From NCBI GenBank assembly GCA_048267165.1, contig JBLWYD010000012.1, forward strand, positions 1-64,000: a stretch of 64,000 bases of DNA. Direction: 5' to 3'. The translations under genes and the position numbers were made by a program. Positions 36,881 to 45,902 of this stretch are shown here, one piece after another. Below the pieces are notes generated by a model that had not been told where the DNA came from, searched no databases, and saw only the letters and a list, made by a program, of their open reading frames with translations. The stretch's first letter is position 1. The number at the start of each line of letters is the position of its first letter. Source of the stretch: PGYR01 sp048267165. Its GTDB lineage: Bacteria; Bacteroidota; Ignavibacteria; Kapaibacteriales; UBA2268.

Positions 36881-36893
36881 GAACGTTTTAACA
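36881..36893 (-). promoter_or_regulatory. Candidate ArsR-family operator, copy 2
   Basis: GAACGTTTTAACA, the reverse complement of 36523-36535, 20 bp before the TSUP permease start. A short GACT-TATTAT-AGTC hairpin with a T8 run precedes it over the regulator's stop codon, so the downstream genes may have a second, separately repressed promoter here. Confidence 0.6.
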
Positions 36894-36912
36894 AATGATA
36901 AATAGATAAACA

Positions 36913-37707
36913 ATGGAAATACTAGGGTATTTTATGGCGTTAGTAATAGGAACTTCTCTTGGCCTAATAGGCGGAGGGGGCTCAATACTTGCTGTGCCAG
37001 TACTAGCATATCTATTCTCATTGAATGAAACTTATGCAACTTCATACTCATTATTCGTAGTTGGTGCATCTTCTTTAGTAGGTGGACTAAGGCAAGGTAA
37101 GAACAATAATGTAGATTGGAGAACGGCTATAGTTTTCGGGCTTCCAGCGATAGTTGGTGTGTGGATAGTTAGGCATTATATAGTACCAGCTTTACCAGAA
37201 GAGTTGTTCAGTATTGATACTTTTGTATTCACCCGCAGGATGATGATGTTCGGAGTATTCTCTGTTCTGATGGTATGGGCAGCTTACTCAATGCTTTCCA
37301 ATAAAGAGAGTAAAGGCGGCACGGGTGAAGTGAATTACAATTACCCATTGATAATAGCAGAAGGTTTGGTAGTAGGTGGAATAACAGGTTTCGTTGGAGC
37401 TGGCGGTGGATTTCTTATAATACCCGCACTAGTAGTCCTAGCAAATCTGGAAATCAAAAAAGCCATTGGGACTTCGTTGATAATCATAGCCTTGAAATCA
37501 TTACTAGGGTTTTTCTTGAGCGATGCCCTAACTATGGATATAGATTGGACTTTTTTATTAGTATTTACGTCTATAGCAATAGCAGGAATTTTCCTAGGAG
37601 TTTCACTTGGTAAAGTGATTGATGGTACGAAATTGAAAAAAGGATTTGGCTATTTCATAATAGTAATGGCCATATTTATATTCCTAATGGAATTTATAAT
37701 AAGATAA
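36913..37707 (+). CDS. TSUP (TauE/SafE) family sulfur-anion permease
   Basis: A 264-residue membrane protein of the TauE/SafE (TSUP) family, with the two family repeats: ALVIGTSLGLIGGGGSILAVPVL at the N-terminus and EGLVVGGITGFVGAGGGFLIIPAL in the middle; seven to eight membrane spans. TSUP members carry sulfite, thiosulfate or organosulfonates. Placed between the thiol-sensing regulator and the persulfide dioxygenase, it probably exports the sulfite or thiosulfate produced. Length is typical. Confidence 0.9.
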   Translation: MEILGYFMALVIGTSLGLIGGGGSILAVPVLAYLFSLNETYATSYSLFVVGASSLVGGLRQGKNNNVDWRTAIVFGLPAIVGVWIVRHYIVPALPEELFSIDTFVFTRRMMMFGVFSVLMVWAAYSMLSNKESKGGTGEVNYNYPLIIAEGLVVGGITGFVGAGGGFLIIPALVVLANLEIKKAIGTSLIIIALKSLLGFFLSDALTMDIDWTFLLVFTSIAIAGIFLGVSLGKVIDGTKLKKGFGYFIIVMAIFIFLMEFIIR

Positions 37708-37735
37708 AAAAAATGATAATAATAAAAGGTAAACA

Positions 37736-39145
37736 ATGAAAATAGAACAAATATACACAGGATGTCTGGCACAAGGTGCCTACTACATCACTTCGAACGG
37801 TGAAGCGGCGATAATAGACCCTTTGCGTGAAACAAAACCATATATAGAAAGACTAGAAAATGATGATGTAAAATTGAAATACATTTTCGAGACGCATTTC
37901 CATGCTGATTTTGTTAGTGGGCATTTAGATTTGAGTAAGCAAACAGGAGCACCAATTATATTTGGCCCAACTGCTCAACCAGAATTCGAAGCTATTGAAG
38001 CCAAAGACGAACAGATTTTTCCACTCGGGGACATACAGATAAAAGTACTGCATACGCCTGGGCACACTATGGAAAGTACGTCTTATCTATTGATAGATGA
38101 GAATGGTAAAGAAACGGCTCTATTTAGTGGGGACACACTTTTCTTAGGAGATGTAGGAAGACCTGACCTAGCACAGAAATCAGCTAGTATGACTCAAGAC
38201 GAGTTGGCTGGGATGCTTTATGATAGCTTGAATAATAAGATTTTGCCATTGCCAAACGATTTGATAGTTTACCCTGCACACGGTGCAGGCTCAGCTTGTG
38301 GTAAAAACATGATGACAGAAACCGTTGATACATTGGGGAATCAAAAGAAGGTGAATTACGCACTGAACCAACCCAATAAAGAAGCATTTGTCAAAGCAGT
38401 TACAGATGGATTAACTGCACCACCTGCTTACTTCGGATTGAATGTAGCTATGAATAAGAAGGGCTACGAGAATTTTGATGTTGTATTGGATCAAGGGATG
38501 ACAGCCCTATCAGTTGATGATTTTGAAGAAGTAGCAGAGAATAGTGGAGCGCTTATTTTAGACACTCGTAGCAGTAGCGACTTCGCCAAAGGATATATAC
38601 CACAATCCATAAATATAGGCATAGACGGTGATTTCGCTCCTTGGGTAGGGTCGATGATAGTAGATGTCAACCAACCAATTCTATTGGTTACTGACAAAGG
38701 TAGAGAAGAAGAATCTATAACTAGACTGAGCAGAGTAGGATTCGACAATGTATTGGGTCATCTGAAAGGTGGTATAGAAGGATGGGAAGGTAAAGAAAAA
38801 GATACTGTAAATAGAATTACTCCTGTACAATTTGCCCAAGAAGTAAAAATAGGCGAAAGTAAAGTAGTTGATATCCGTAAGGAAAGTGAGTACGAAGCAG
38901 AACATATCGATGAAGCGTTCAGCAAGCCATTGGCTTATATAAACAATTGGATAAAAGATGTTAACCCTGAAGAACATTTTTACGTTCATTGTGCTGGTGG
39001 TTACAGAAGTATGATAGCAGCAAGCATCCTGCAAGCAAGAGGGTATAGGAACTTCACTGAAGTGGAAGGTGGATTCGAAGCAATGGCTGAAACCAATATT
39101 CCTAAAACAGATTTCGTATGTCAAACAAAAGTATATAAACAATAA
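37736..39145 (+). CDS. CstB-like persulfide dioxygenase with pseudo-rhodanese and rhodanese domains
   Basis: A 469-residue cytoplasmic fusion. Residues 1-230 are an ETHE1-like metallo-beta-lactamase-fold persulfide dioxygenase: THFHADFVSGH (His54, His56, Asp58, His63), HTPGH (His110), FSGDTLFLGDVGRPDL (Asp133) and YPAHG (His182). Residues 255-355 are a rhodanese domain whose active-site loop reads TDKGRE with no Cys, so it is inactive. Residues 362-465 are a second rhodanese with the catalytic loop HCAGGYRS (Cys419). This order is that of CstB, which oxidises persulfide and makes thiosulfate. It starts 28 bp after the permease and precedes a second rhodanese. Confidence 0.93.
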   Translation: MKIEQIYTGCLAQGAYYITSNGEAAIIDPLRETKPYIERLENDDVKLKYIFETHFHADFVSGHLDLSKQTGAPIIFGPTAQPEFEAIEAKDEQIFPLGDIQIKVLHTPGHTMESTSYLLIDENGKETALFSGDTLFLGDVGRPDLAQKSASMTQDELAGMLYDSLNNKILPLPNDLIVYPAHGAGSACGKNMMTETVDTLGNQKKVNYALNQPNKEAFVKAVTDGLTAPPAYFGLNVAMNKKGYENFDVVLDQGMTALSVDDFEEVAENSGALILDTRSSSDFAKGYIPQSINIGIDGDFAPWVGSMIVDVNQPILLVTDKGREEESITRLSRVGFDNVLGHLKGGIEGWEGKEKDTVNRITPVQFAQEVKIGESKVVDIRKESEYEAEHIDEAFSKPLAYINNWIKDVNPEEHFYVHCAGGYRSMIAASILQARGYRNFTEVEGGFEAMAETNIPKTDFVCQTKVYKQ

Positions 39146-39168
39146 TAACAAATATAGAGTGATTTAAT

Positions 39169-39483
39169 ATGATAGGAATATTCAAAAGCATATTCGGCGA
39201 GAAAGACAATAGTCAGTTAATTAGTGCTATAGATGAGGGTGCGTATATAGTAGATGTGAGAAGCCCAGCTGAATTCAACGGTGGCAGCGTAAAAGGAGCG
39301 GTTAACATTCCTTTGGATTCTGTACCAAGTCAATTATCCAAGTTCAAGGGAAAAAAAGGTGTAGTCGTATTTTGCCAAAGTGGTGGTAGAAGTGGCGTAG
39401 CAAAAGGAATTTTGGAGAAAAATGGCATTCCGAATGTAATAAATGGCGGTGGCCACAGTAACATGTGCAAATGCATTAAATAG
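39169..39483 (+). CDS. Single-domain rhodanese (sulfurtransferase)
   Basis: A 104-residue rhodanese domain with VDVRSPAEFNGGSVKGAVNIPL, the active loop FCQSGGRSG (catalytic Cys69) and the C-terminal INGGGH. It should carry a sulfane sulfur as Cys-persulfide and pass it to acceptors; with the CstB-like protein it forms the last part of the sulfur operon. Two extra Cys (100, 102: CKC) near the C-terminus are unusual for a minimal rhodanese and could relay sulfur. Confidence 0.92.
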   Translation: MIGIFKSIFGEKDNSQLISAIDEGAYIVDVRSPAEFNGGSVKGAVNIPLDSVPSQLSKFKGKKGVVVFCQSGGRSGVAKGILEKNGIPNVINGGGHSNMCKCIK

Positions 39484-39490
39484 ATAATAA

Positions 39491-39560
39491 AATTTCGATT
39501 ACCCCATAATCACTTCAAAGCCCTGACGTAGAAATACGGATGGGCTTTGTTGTGTATATA
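39491..39560 (+). repeat. Structured direct repeat, left copy
   Basis: A 70-bp sequence starting 8 bp after the rhodanese stop. The copy at 45903-45970 differs at one base and by a 2-nt GT indel. It contains a hairpin: CAAAGCCC (39516-39523) with GGGCTTTG (39542-39549), enclosing TGA/GAT and an inner CGTA-GAAA-TACG stem-loop. It probably acts as a 3'-end structure. The two copies bracket the RND efflux cassette exactly. Confidence 0.85.
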
Positions 39561-39638
39561 CAATTATACAATTTTTAAATTCAAACCCGACATTGTCATT
39601 TAATAATTAACAAAATTATGATACAAACGTATTATTGT

Positions 39639-39670
39639 TTTGTTATTGACTAATTAAGAACATAGTTTTG
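39639..39670 (+). promoter_or_regulatory. Promoter of the efflux cassette, Bacteroidota consensus
   Basis: TTTG (39639-39642), 20-bp spacer, TAGTTTTG (39663-39670): a perfect match to the -33/-7 consensus. The predicted start of transcription (about 39674-39677) coincides with the ATG of the next gene. Confidence 0.75.
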
Positions 39671-39674
39671 CATT

Positions 39675-40040
39675 ATGATTTTTATCACAAGAATAATTTT
39701 TGTCCTTTCCTTCCTGAATTTTATAATTCTAGGAACGGGTGGTTTACAAATTGTTTCTGTAAGCAATAGCAACCTAGTTAATATAACTAGTGGTTTCCAA
39801 AAAGATATAAATTCACACCAAATCTATGAAACTAATGGTAGATTTGACACTAATTCTGAGATACCTCTTTTAAATTTAAAAGAACCGGATGAAATAAGTC
39901 TTAGTAAAACACTACGTAGCTCATCATTTAAAGAAATTACATTTAATTATGTTTTAGTTAAGTACTCCTCTGAGATTTTCAGAAAATTCTCTTTCAATAG
40001 CGAGTCAAAGTACTTGCTCCATCAAACTTTTCGGTTATAG
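39675..40040 (+). CDS. Small exported protein at head of efflux cassette, possibly leaderless
   Basis: A 121-residue protein of unknown family. It begins with a hydrophobic signal-like stretch (MIFITRIIFVLSFLNFIILG) followed by a polar Ser/Asn-rich region with no recognised motif. The ATG lies 5 nt after the -7 box, so the mRNA would have essentially no leader, and no other Met is available. It is 136 bp upstream of the membrane-fusion protein. It may be a small periplasmic accessory or a leader peptide; I would not assign a role. Confidence 0.45.
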   Translation: MIFITRIIFVLSFLNFIILGTGGLQIVSVSNSNLVNITSGFQKDINSHQIYETNGRFDTNSEIPLLNLKEPDEISLSKTLRSSSFKEITFNYVLVKYSSEIFRKFSFNSESKYLLHQTFRL

Positions 40041-40085
40041 ATACACTCGAAACTAATAGGGATTAACCTCTCGAATTATCATAAG

Positions 40086-40131
40086 AACTTATACTTGTTA
40101 AGTTATTTAATTTTTAGAAATAATAATTTCT
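40086..40131. promoter_or_regulatory. Two inverted repeats before the membrane-fusion protein gene
   Basis: AACTTA-TACTTGT-TAAGTT (40086-40104) and AGAAAT-AATA-ATTTCT (40116-40131) lie in the 136-bp gap ahead of the membrane-fusion gene. Either could be an operator for an unlinked regulator or an RNA hairpin; no regulator gene is adjacent. Confidence 0.35.
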
Positions 40132-40176
40132 AGAATACTATTTGTGTATTTATAAATCAAAACGAAAATCAAAAAA

Positions 40177-41271
40177 ATGAAAGTAATCAAATTTATGATT
40201 AGTGCATTAGCACTTATCAGTCTGTATAGTTGTCAATCTGAAGCACATAGCGAAAATGAAGCTCACGAAGCAAAAACTAAATATGTTGTAACAAGCCCTA
40301 TGAAGGCAGACACTACAATTATCAAAGATTATGTATGTCAAGTACATTCTTTTCAACATATAGAACTAAGAGCATTAGAAAAAGGATATTTACAAAAAAT
40401 CTATATTGATGAAGGTCAAGCTGTAAAAAAAGGACAATTAATGTTCCAAATTATGCCTAATCTGTACAATGCAGAACTAAAGAAAGCAGAAGCTGAAGCA
40501 AACTATGCAAACATAGAGTATAAGAATACTAAGACACTTGCCGATAGTAATATAGTGTCCCAAAATGAATTAGCACTTACAAAAGCTAAATATGAAAAAG
40601 CGTTAGCAGAAGTTCAACTTGCAAAAGTTCACCTTGGTTTTACAGAGATAAGAGCTCCATTTGATGGTATAATGGGTAGATTCCACGTTCGGGAAGGAAG
40701 TCTTTTGGATGAAGGTGAATTACTAACTACACTTTCTGACAACAGTGAGATGTGGTCTTACTTCAACGTACCCGAGGCAGAGTATTTGGAATACACAGCT
40801 AAAGAAAGACTAAATAAAAGCCTAGAAGTAGAACTACTTATGGCTAATCAAAAGCTATATGATTACCCTGGTATCGTAAAAGTAATAGAAGCAGATTTCA
40901 ATAACGAGACCGGTAATATTGCTTTTAGAGCGACATTCCCAAATCCAAATAAATTGCTCAGACACGGCGAAACTGGGAATATCCAAATAAAAATGCAATT
41001 AGATAATTCTTTGATAATACCTCAGAAAGCTACTTTCGAAGTATTAGAGAAAAAGTATGTCTATGTAATAGGTAAAGACAATAAGCTAAAGGCAAGAGTG
41101 ATTACAATTGCCGATGAATTACCGCACTTGTATATAATTAAGAGTGGTTTAGACATAAATGACAAAATTCTTTTAGATGGTTTAAATAGAGTAAAGCCGA
41201 ATCAGAAAATTGCATATAATTTTTTGAAGCCGCGAAAAGCTATTTCTGGCTTAGAACTCTATTCAGAATAA
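40177..41271 (+). CDS. RND efflux periplasmic adaptor (membrane-fusion) lipoprotein
   Basis: A 364-residue membrane-fusion protein with lipobox SLYSC (Cys19) and a His/Glu-rich linker. Barrel-sandwich halves (QHIELRALEKGYLQKIYIDEG and FTEIRAPFDGIMGRFHVREG) surround an alpha-helical hairpin (residues about 100-155; LKKAEAEANYANIEYKNTK), followed by the beta-barrel and membrane-proximal domains. It links the inner-membrane pump to the outer-membrane channel encoded by the next two genes, 32 bp downstream. Typical length for AcrA/MexA homologues; substrates unknown. Confidence 0.93.
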   Translation: MKVIKFMISALALISLYSCQSEAHSENEAHEAKTKYVVTSPMKADTTIIKDYVCQVHSFQHIELRALEKGYLQKIYIDEGQAVKKGQLMFQIMPNLYNAELKKAEAEANYANIEYKNTKTLADSNIVSQNELALTKAKYEKALAEVQLAKVHLGFTEIRAPFDGIMGRFHVREGSLLDEGELLTTLSDNSEMWSYFNVPEAEYLEYTAKERLNKSLEVELLMANQKLYDYPGIVKVIEADFNNETGNIAFRATFPNPNKLLRHGETGNIQIKMQLDNSLIIPQKATFEVLEKKYVYVIGKDNKLKARVITIADELPHLYIIKSGLDINDKILLDGLNRVKPNQKIAYNFLKPRKAISGLELYSE

Positions 41272-41303
41272 TAATATAATCCATATAAACTAAAGGAAAT
41301 AAT

Positions 41304-44300
41304 ATGTTTAGTAATATAATACATAGACCCGTATTTGCTATTGTAATATCGATTATAATAGTATTTACTGGCTCGTTAGCAATTAAACAATTGCCAATTT
41401 CACAATTCCCAGAAATTGCTCCCACAACTGTCAATATATTCATCGCTTACCCCGGTGCAAGTGCCGATGTACTAGTGAAATCAACATTGATTACATTAGA
41501 GAACGCAATCAATGGTGTTCAAGGTATGCGATATATGGCTACGGACGCTACAAGTGCTGGCGAAGCTACGCTCCGTATTATCTTTGAACCAGGTACCGAC
41601 CCAAATACGGCAGTAATAAGGGTGAAGACAAGGGTGGATCAGGTAATGCCGTTACTGCCAGATCTAGTGCAAAGAGAAGGAGTTATCATAACTCCAATCC
41701 AACCAAGTATGTTAATGTATGTGAACTTATATAGCAAAGACAATAAAGTTGATGAAAAATTCCTTTATAACTATGCTGATGTTCACATGATACCAGAGCT
41801 GAACAGGATAAATGGTATAGCTAGATCTCAGATATTAGGGAGTAGAAAATACGCAATGCGTATATGGCTGAATCCTGAAAGAATGCGGGCTTACAATATC
41901 TCAGTTAACGAAGTAATGGAAGCACTTCAAGAGCAAAGTATAATCGGTCGCCCAGGTAGATTGGGGCAAAGCTCTGGTATATCTTCGCAGTCGTTAGAGT
42001 ATGTACTAACTTACAAAGGAAGATTCAATGAGTCGAAAGAATACGAGAATGTGATTATACGAGCAAATGCCGAAGGTGAAAGTATTCACTTAAAAGATGT
42101 AGCCAAAGCGGAATTAGGATCAGAGTTCTTTGATATTTACTCTAACTTAGATGGTCACCCTGCTGCGTCTATCGTGCTAAAACAAAATATCGGTACTAAT
42201 GCTAGTGATGTAATCAAGGAAGTAAAAGAAGCTCTAAAAGAAATGAAAACTAGCTTCCCTGATGGCGTCGATTATAAAATAAGTTATGATGTATCCAAAT
42301 TCTTAGATGCATCGACAGAACAAGTTATTGATACTCTACGAGATGCATTTATACTGGTAGCGATTGTTGTATTCGTATTCTTAGGAGATTGGAGGTCAAC
42401 ATTAATTCCAATTATAGCAGTACCTGTATCGCTGATTGGGGCATTTTTTGTAATTCTCATTTTTGGATTATCTATTAATCTAGTTACACTTTTTGCACTG
42501 GTGCTTGCCATTGGGATTGTAGTAGATGATGCGATAGTAGTAGTAGAGGCAGTACATGCCAAAATGGAAGAAGAAAACCTTCAACCATATCATGCCGTCA
42601 AGAAAGTAATGGGAGAGATAAGTGGAGCCATAATAGCTATTACACTAGTTATGGTTTCTGTATTTTTACCTATTTCTTTTATGTCAGGCCCAGTAGGTAC
42701 TTTCTACAGACAATTCTCTATTACAATGGCAAGTGCTATTATACTCTCAGCAATTGTCGCACTAACTCTAACACCTGTTTTATGTGCAATGATATTAAAA
42801 AATAATCACGGCAAACCAGTAAAAAAATCTCCCATTAGTTGGGTGATTGGTAAATTCAATAATACCTTTGACAAAATGACAAATAAATATGTTTGGGTAT
42901 TAAGATACATTGTCAATAAGAGATTTGTAACTTTCGGAATAGTAATACTATTTAGTTTAGGAATATTATATGTGAATAATATACTACCTTCTGGGTTTAT
43001 TCCCGGCGAAGATCAAGGTACAATCTATGCAATCATCCAGACTCCCCCAGGTTCTACATTGGAAAGAACAAACGCTGTATCACGACAATTGCAAGAGATT
43101 TGTGAAGAAATAGACGGAGTTGAATCTGTTACATCACTTGCTGGGTACGAGATTATGACCGAGGGTCGTGGCTCTAATGCTGGTACTTGTCTTATCAACT
43201 TGAAAGATTGGTCAGAAAGGAAGCACTCGGTACACGAGATAATGGAAGAACTGGAAGAAAAATCTAAGAATCTAGGTGCTATCGTTGAGTTATTCGAACC
43301 GCCAGCGATACCGGGTTTTGGTTCATCTGGTGGTTTCTCTATGCGATTGCTAGATAAAAATACGACTACTGACTATCAAGATTTCGACAAGATAAATCAA
43401 AAGTTTATGGAAGACCTAGGTAAGCGTAAAGAACTTACTGGTTTGTTCACTTTTTTTGCAGCTAATTATCCTCAATTCGAATTAGTAATAGACAACGAAT
43501 TGGCAATGCAAAAAGGTGTATCCATTGGCGATGCTATGGAGAACCTAAATATTATGATAGGTAGTACTTACGAGCAAGGATTCATTAAATTCGGTAGATT
43601 CTTCAAAGTCTATGTGCAATCTGACCCAAAATTCAGAAGATTACCATCTGATATATTGAACCTGTTCGTAAGAAATGATCATGGCGAAATGGTCCCTTAT
43701 TCAGCATTTATGAAAATGGTGAAAACTCAAGGGCCGAATGAGATAACACGATACAATATGTACAATTCAGCTGCTATACAAGGACTACCAGCCAAAGGAT
43801 TTACAACTGGTGAGGCAATAGAAGCAATAAAAGAAGTAGCCAAAGAAACGCTACCTAATGGGTACGACATTGCTTGGGAAGGTCTATCGTATGACGAATC
43901 GAACAGAGGGAACGAAGCAGTTATAATATTTCTGATTGTTCTTATATTCGTTTATTTAGTACTTGCTGCTCAGTATGAGAGTTTCGTACTCCCGTTAGCT
44001 GTTTTATTATCATTACCAGTTGGTATCTTCGGATCGTTCCTTGTGCTCAAACTAATGGGACTTTCGAATGATATTTATGCTCAAGTTGGGTTGATAATGT
44101 TAGTCGGATTACTTGGTAAAAATGCGGTACTAATAGTAGAGTTTGCCGTCCAAAAACGAAGAGAAGGATTTACTTTATATGATGCAGCTATTGAGGGGGC
44201 AAAAGTTAGGTTTAGACCTATTCTGATGACTTCTTTTGCATTTGTAGCTGGTCTAATACCTCTCGTACTCTCAAATGGAGCTGGAGCTATAGGAAATAAA

Positions 44301-44465
44301 ACTATCGGTGGGTCATCACTCGGAGGTATGGTATTAGGTACAGTATTTGGTGTATTAGTTATACCCGGACTTTACTTTTTCTTTGCTAAACTAATAGACG
44401 GAAAGAAATTAATACAAGATGAATATGATAGTCCGCTATCTGAAGGAGAAGGTAAACATGAATAA
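41304..44465 (+). CDS. RND (HAE-1) multidrug efflux transporter, AcrB-like
   Basis: A 1053-residue inner-membrane proton antiporter of the HAE-1 family with twelve membrane helices and two large periplasmic loops. Landmarks are PVFAIVISIIIVFTGSLAI (helix 1), LPISQFPEIAPTTVNI, GIVVDDAIVVVEAVH with the Asp-Asp proton relay near residue 407, and the relay Lys in GLLGKNAVLIVEFA near 938. AAAGGA precedes the ATG. It overlaps the outer-membrane factor gene by 8 nt, forming a complete tripartite cassette. Confidence 0.96.
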   Translation: MFSNIIHRPVFAIVISIIIVFTGSLAIKQLPISQFPEIAPTTVNIFIAYPGASADVLVKSTLITLENAINGVQGMRYMATDATSAGEATLRIIFEPGTDPNTAVIRVKTRVDQVMPLLPDLVQREGVIITPIQPSMLMYVNLYSKDNKVDEKFLYNYADVHMIPELNRINGIARSQILGSRKYAMRIWLNPERMRAYNISVNEVMEALQEQSIIGRPGRLGQSSGISSQSLEYVLTYKGRFNESKEYENVIIRANAEGESIHLKDVAKAELGSEFFDIYSNLDGHPAASIVLKQNIGTNASDVIKEVKEALKEMKTSFPDGVDYKISYDVSKFLDASTEQVIDTLRDAFILVAIVVFVFLGDWRSTLIPIIAVPVSLIGAFFVILIFGLSINLVTLFALVLAIGIVVDDAIVVVEAVHAKMEEENLQPYHAVKKVMGEISGAIIAITLVMVSVFLPISFMSGPVGTFYRQFSITMASAIILSAIVALTLTPVLCAMILKNNHGKPVKKSPISWVIGKFNNTFDKMTNKYVWVLRYIVNKRFVTFGIVILFSLGILYVNNILPSGFIPGEDQGTIYAIIQTPPGSTLERTNAVSRQLQEICEEIDGVESVTSLAGYEIMTEGRGSNAGTCLINLKDWSERKHSVHEIMEELEEKSKNLGAIVELFEPPAIPGFGSSGGFSMRLLDKNTTTDYQDFDKINQKFMEDLGKRKELTGLFTFFAANYPQFELVIDNELAMQKGVSIGDAMENLNIMIGSTYEQGFIKFGRFFKVYVQSDPKFRRLPSDILNLFVRNDHGEMVPYSAFMKMVKTQGPNEITRYNMYNSAAIQGLPAKGFTTGEAIEAIKEVAKETLPNGYDIAWEGLSYDESNRGNEAVIIFLIVLIFVYLVLAAQYESFVLPLAVLLSLPVGIFGSFLVLKLMGLSNDIYAQVGLIMLVGLLGKNAVLIVEFAVQKRREGFTLYDAAIEGAKVRFRPILMTSFAFVAGLIPLVLSNGAGAIGNKTIGGSSLGGMVLGTVFGVLVIPGLYFFFAKLIDGKKLIQDEYDSPLSEGEGKHE

Positions 44466-45897
44466 GCTAAAATTATCAATAACGACTACGACTGTAGGCA
44501 TAATTCTGTTCTTGTCATCTTGCTCTATCCCTAAGGTTGAGCAACGAGAAGCGAATGAGAAAGTACCAGAGAGTTTTTCTAATTCATTGGATACTAATAA
44601 TTCGGCTAAAACGAATTGGCGAGAATTTTTCACTGATACGTACTTGACTAATCTTATTGATTCGGCTTTAGTGAATAACCAAGAGCTGAACATAATGACT
44701 AAAGAGATAATGATTTCTTCCAACGAGATAATGGCAAGAAAGGGCGAGTATATGCCTTCGGTGAATCTGAATGCTGGTGCTGGTGCTGAGAAAGTAGGAC
44801 GATACACAAGCCAAGGTGCAAATGACGCGAATACTGAAATCAGCGAAGGACACGAATTTCCAGAGCCGCTGACCGACCTCAGACTTTCGGCTGATGTATC
44901 TTGGGAGCTTGATGTTTGGGGAAAATTGCATAATGCTAAAGATGCGGCTACCAAAAGATACTTATCATCCATCGAAGGTAGGAACTTTATGGTAACGCAA
45001 TTAATAGCAGAAATAGCTAACTCGTACTATGAGTTAGAAGCACTTGACAATCAACTCAAAATATTAGAAGAAAATATTGAGATACAACAAAACGTTCTTA
45101 GAACTGTGAAGCTACAAAAAGAAGCTGGTAAAGTAACCGAACTTGCCGTGAAAAAGTTTGAAGCAGAAGTTCTGAAAAACAGAAGTCTTATCTTCAATTT
45201 CAAGCAAGATATAACAATAACTGAAAACAGGATTAACTTCCTGCTTGGTAGATATCCTCAGAGGATAGAGCGTAGCTCCGATCAGTTTACTACTATTGTA
45301 CCAACTGCTATGAGCACTGGCATACCATCAGCACTATTGCAAAATAGACCTGATATAAAGCAAGCAGAGTTGGAGCTGGAAGCTAATAAGCTAGATGTAG
45401 AATCTGCAAGAGCTAATTTCTATCCTGCGTTCCGTATCACTGGTAGCGTTGGCTATAACTCATATAATCCTAGTTCGCTATTCCAAACGCCGGAATCTAT
45501 GCTATACGGATTGGTTGGCGATATGGTAATGCCGCTGCTGAATAGAAATGCAATAGAGGCACAATACCTAAATGCGAATTACAGCCAAATGCAATCTGTA
45601 TATAATCTGGAAAGAACTATACTGAATGCCTATGTGGAAGTATCTAATCAGCTATCGAATATAGATAATCTGGCGAAAAGCTATGAGATGAAATCACAAC
45701 AAGTAGATGCACTGATTCAATCAACTTCAATTGCGACTAATCTATTCAACTCCGCTAGAGCAGACTATATGGAAGTAATGCTAACTCAGAGAGACGTACT
45801 TGACGCTAGGTTCGAGCTAATAGAGAACAAGAAAAAACAACTGAATACCTTAGTGATATTATACAAATCACTAGGTGGAGGTTGGGATACTAACTAG
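44458..45897 (+). CDS. TolC/NodT-family outer-membrane efflux lipoprotein
   Basis: A 479-residue outer-membrane factor with lipobox FLSSC (Cys22). Two long repeated helical regions (residues about 55-260 and 280-470) with family motifs LSADVSWELDVWGKL, LLGRYPQRIER, IPSALLQNRPDIKQAELELEA and YNPSSLFQTPESMLYGLVGD place it in the NodT group. I choose the ATG at 44458 because a strong ribosome site (GAAGGAGAAGG) precedes it and the signal peptide then begins correctly; a start 13 codons earlier is unlikely. Last gene of the cassette. Confidence 0.95.
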   Translation: MNKLKLSITTTTVGIILFLSSCSIPKVEQREANEKVPESFSNSLDTNNSAKTNWREFFTDTYLTNLIDSALVNNQELNIMTKEIMISSNEIMARKGEYMPSVNLNAGAGAEKVGRYTSQGANDANTEISEGHEFPEPLTDLRLSADVSWELDVWGKLHNAKDAATKRYLSSIEGRNFMVTQLIAEIANSYYELEALDNQLKILEENIEIQQNVLRTVKLQKEAGKVTELAVKKFEAEVLKNRSLIFNFKQDITITENRINFLLGRYPQRIERSSDQFTTIVPTAMSTGIPSALLQNRPDIKQAELELEANKLDVESARANFYPAFRITGSVGYNSYNPSSLFQTPESMLYGLVGDMVMPLLNRNAIEAQYLNANYSQMQSVYNLERTILNAYVEVSNQLSNIDNLAKSYEMKSQQVDALIQSTSIATNLFNSARADYMEVMLTQRDVLDARFELIENKKKQLNTLVILYKSLGGGWDTN

Positions 45898-45902
45898 TAT
45901 TT

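Noticed and set aside
38681..39151. 156-codon Phe/Tyr-rich open frame on the minus strand
   Set aside because: Antisense to the rhodanese domains of the CstB-like gene; aromatic-rich translations are typical of antisense frames in AT-rich genes.
44436..44972. 178-codon open frame on the minus strand
   Set aside because: Antisense to the start of the TolC-family gene, whose lipobox and family motifs are clear; composition is that of a shadow frame.
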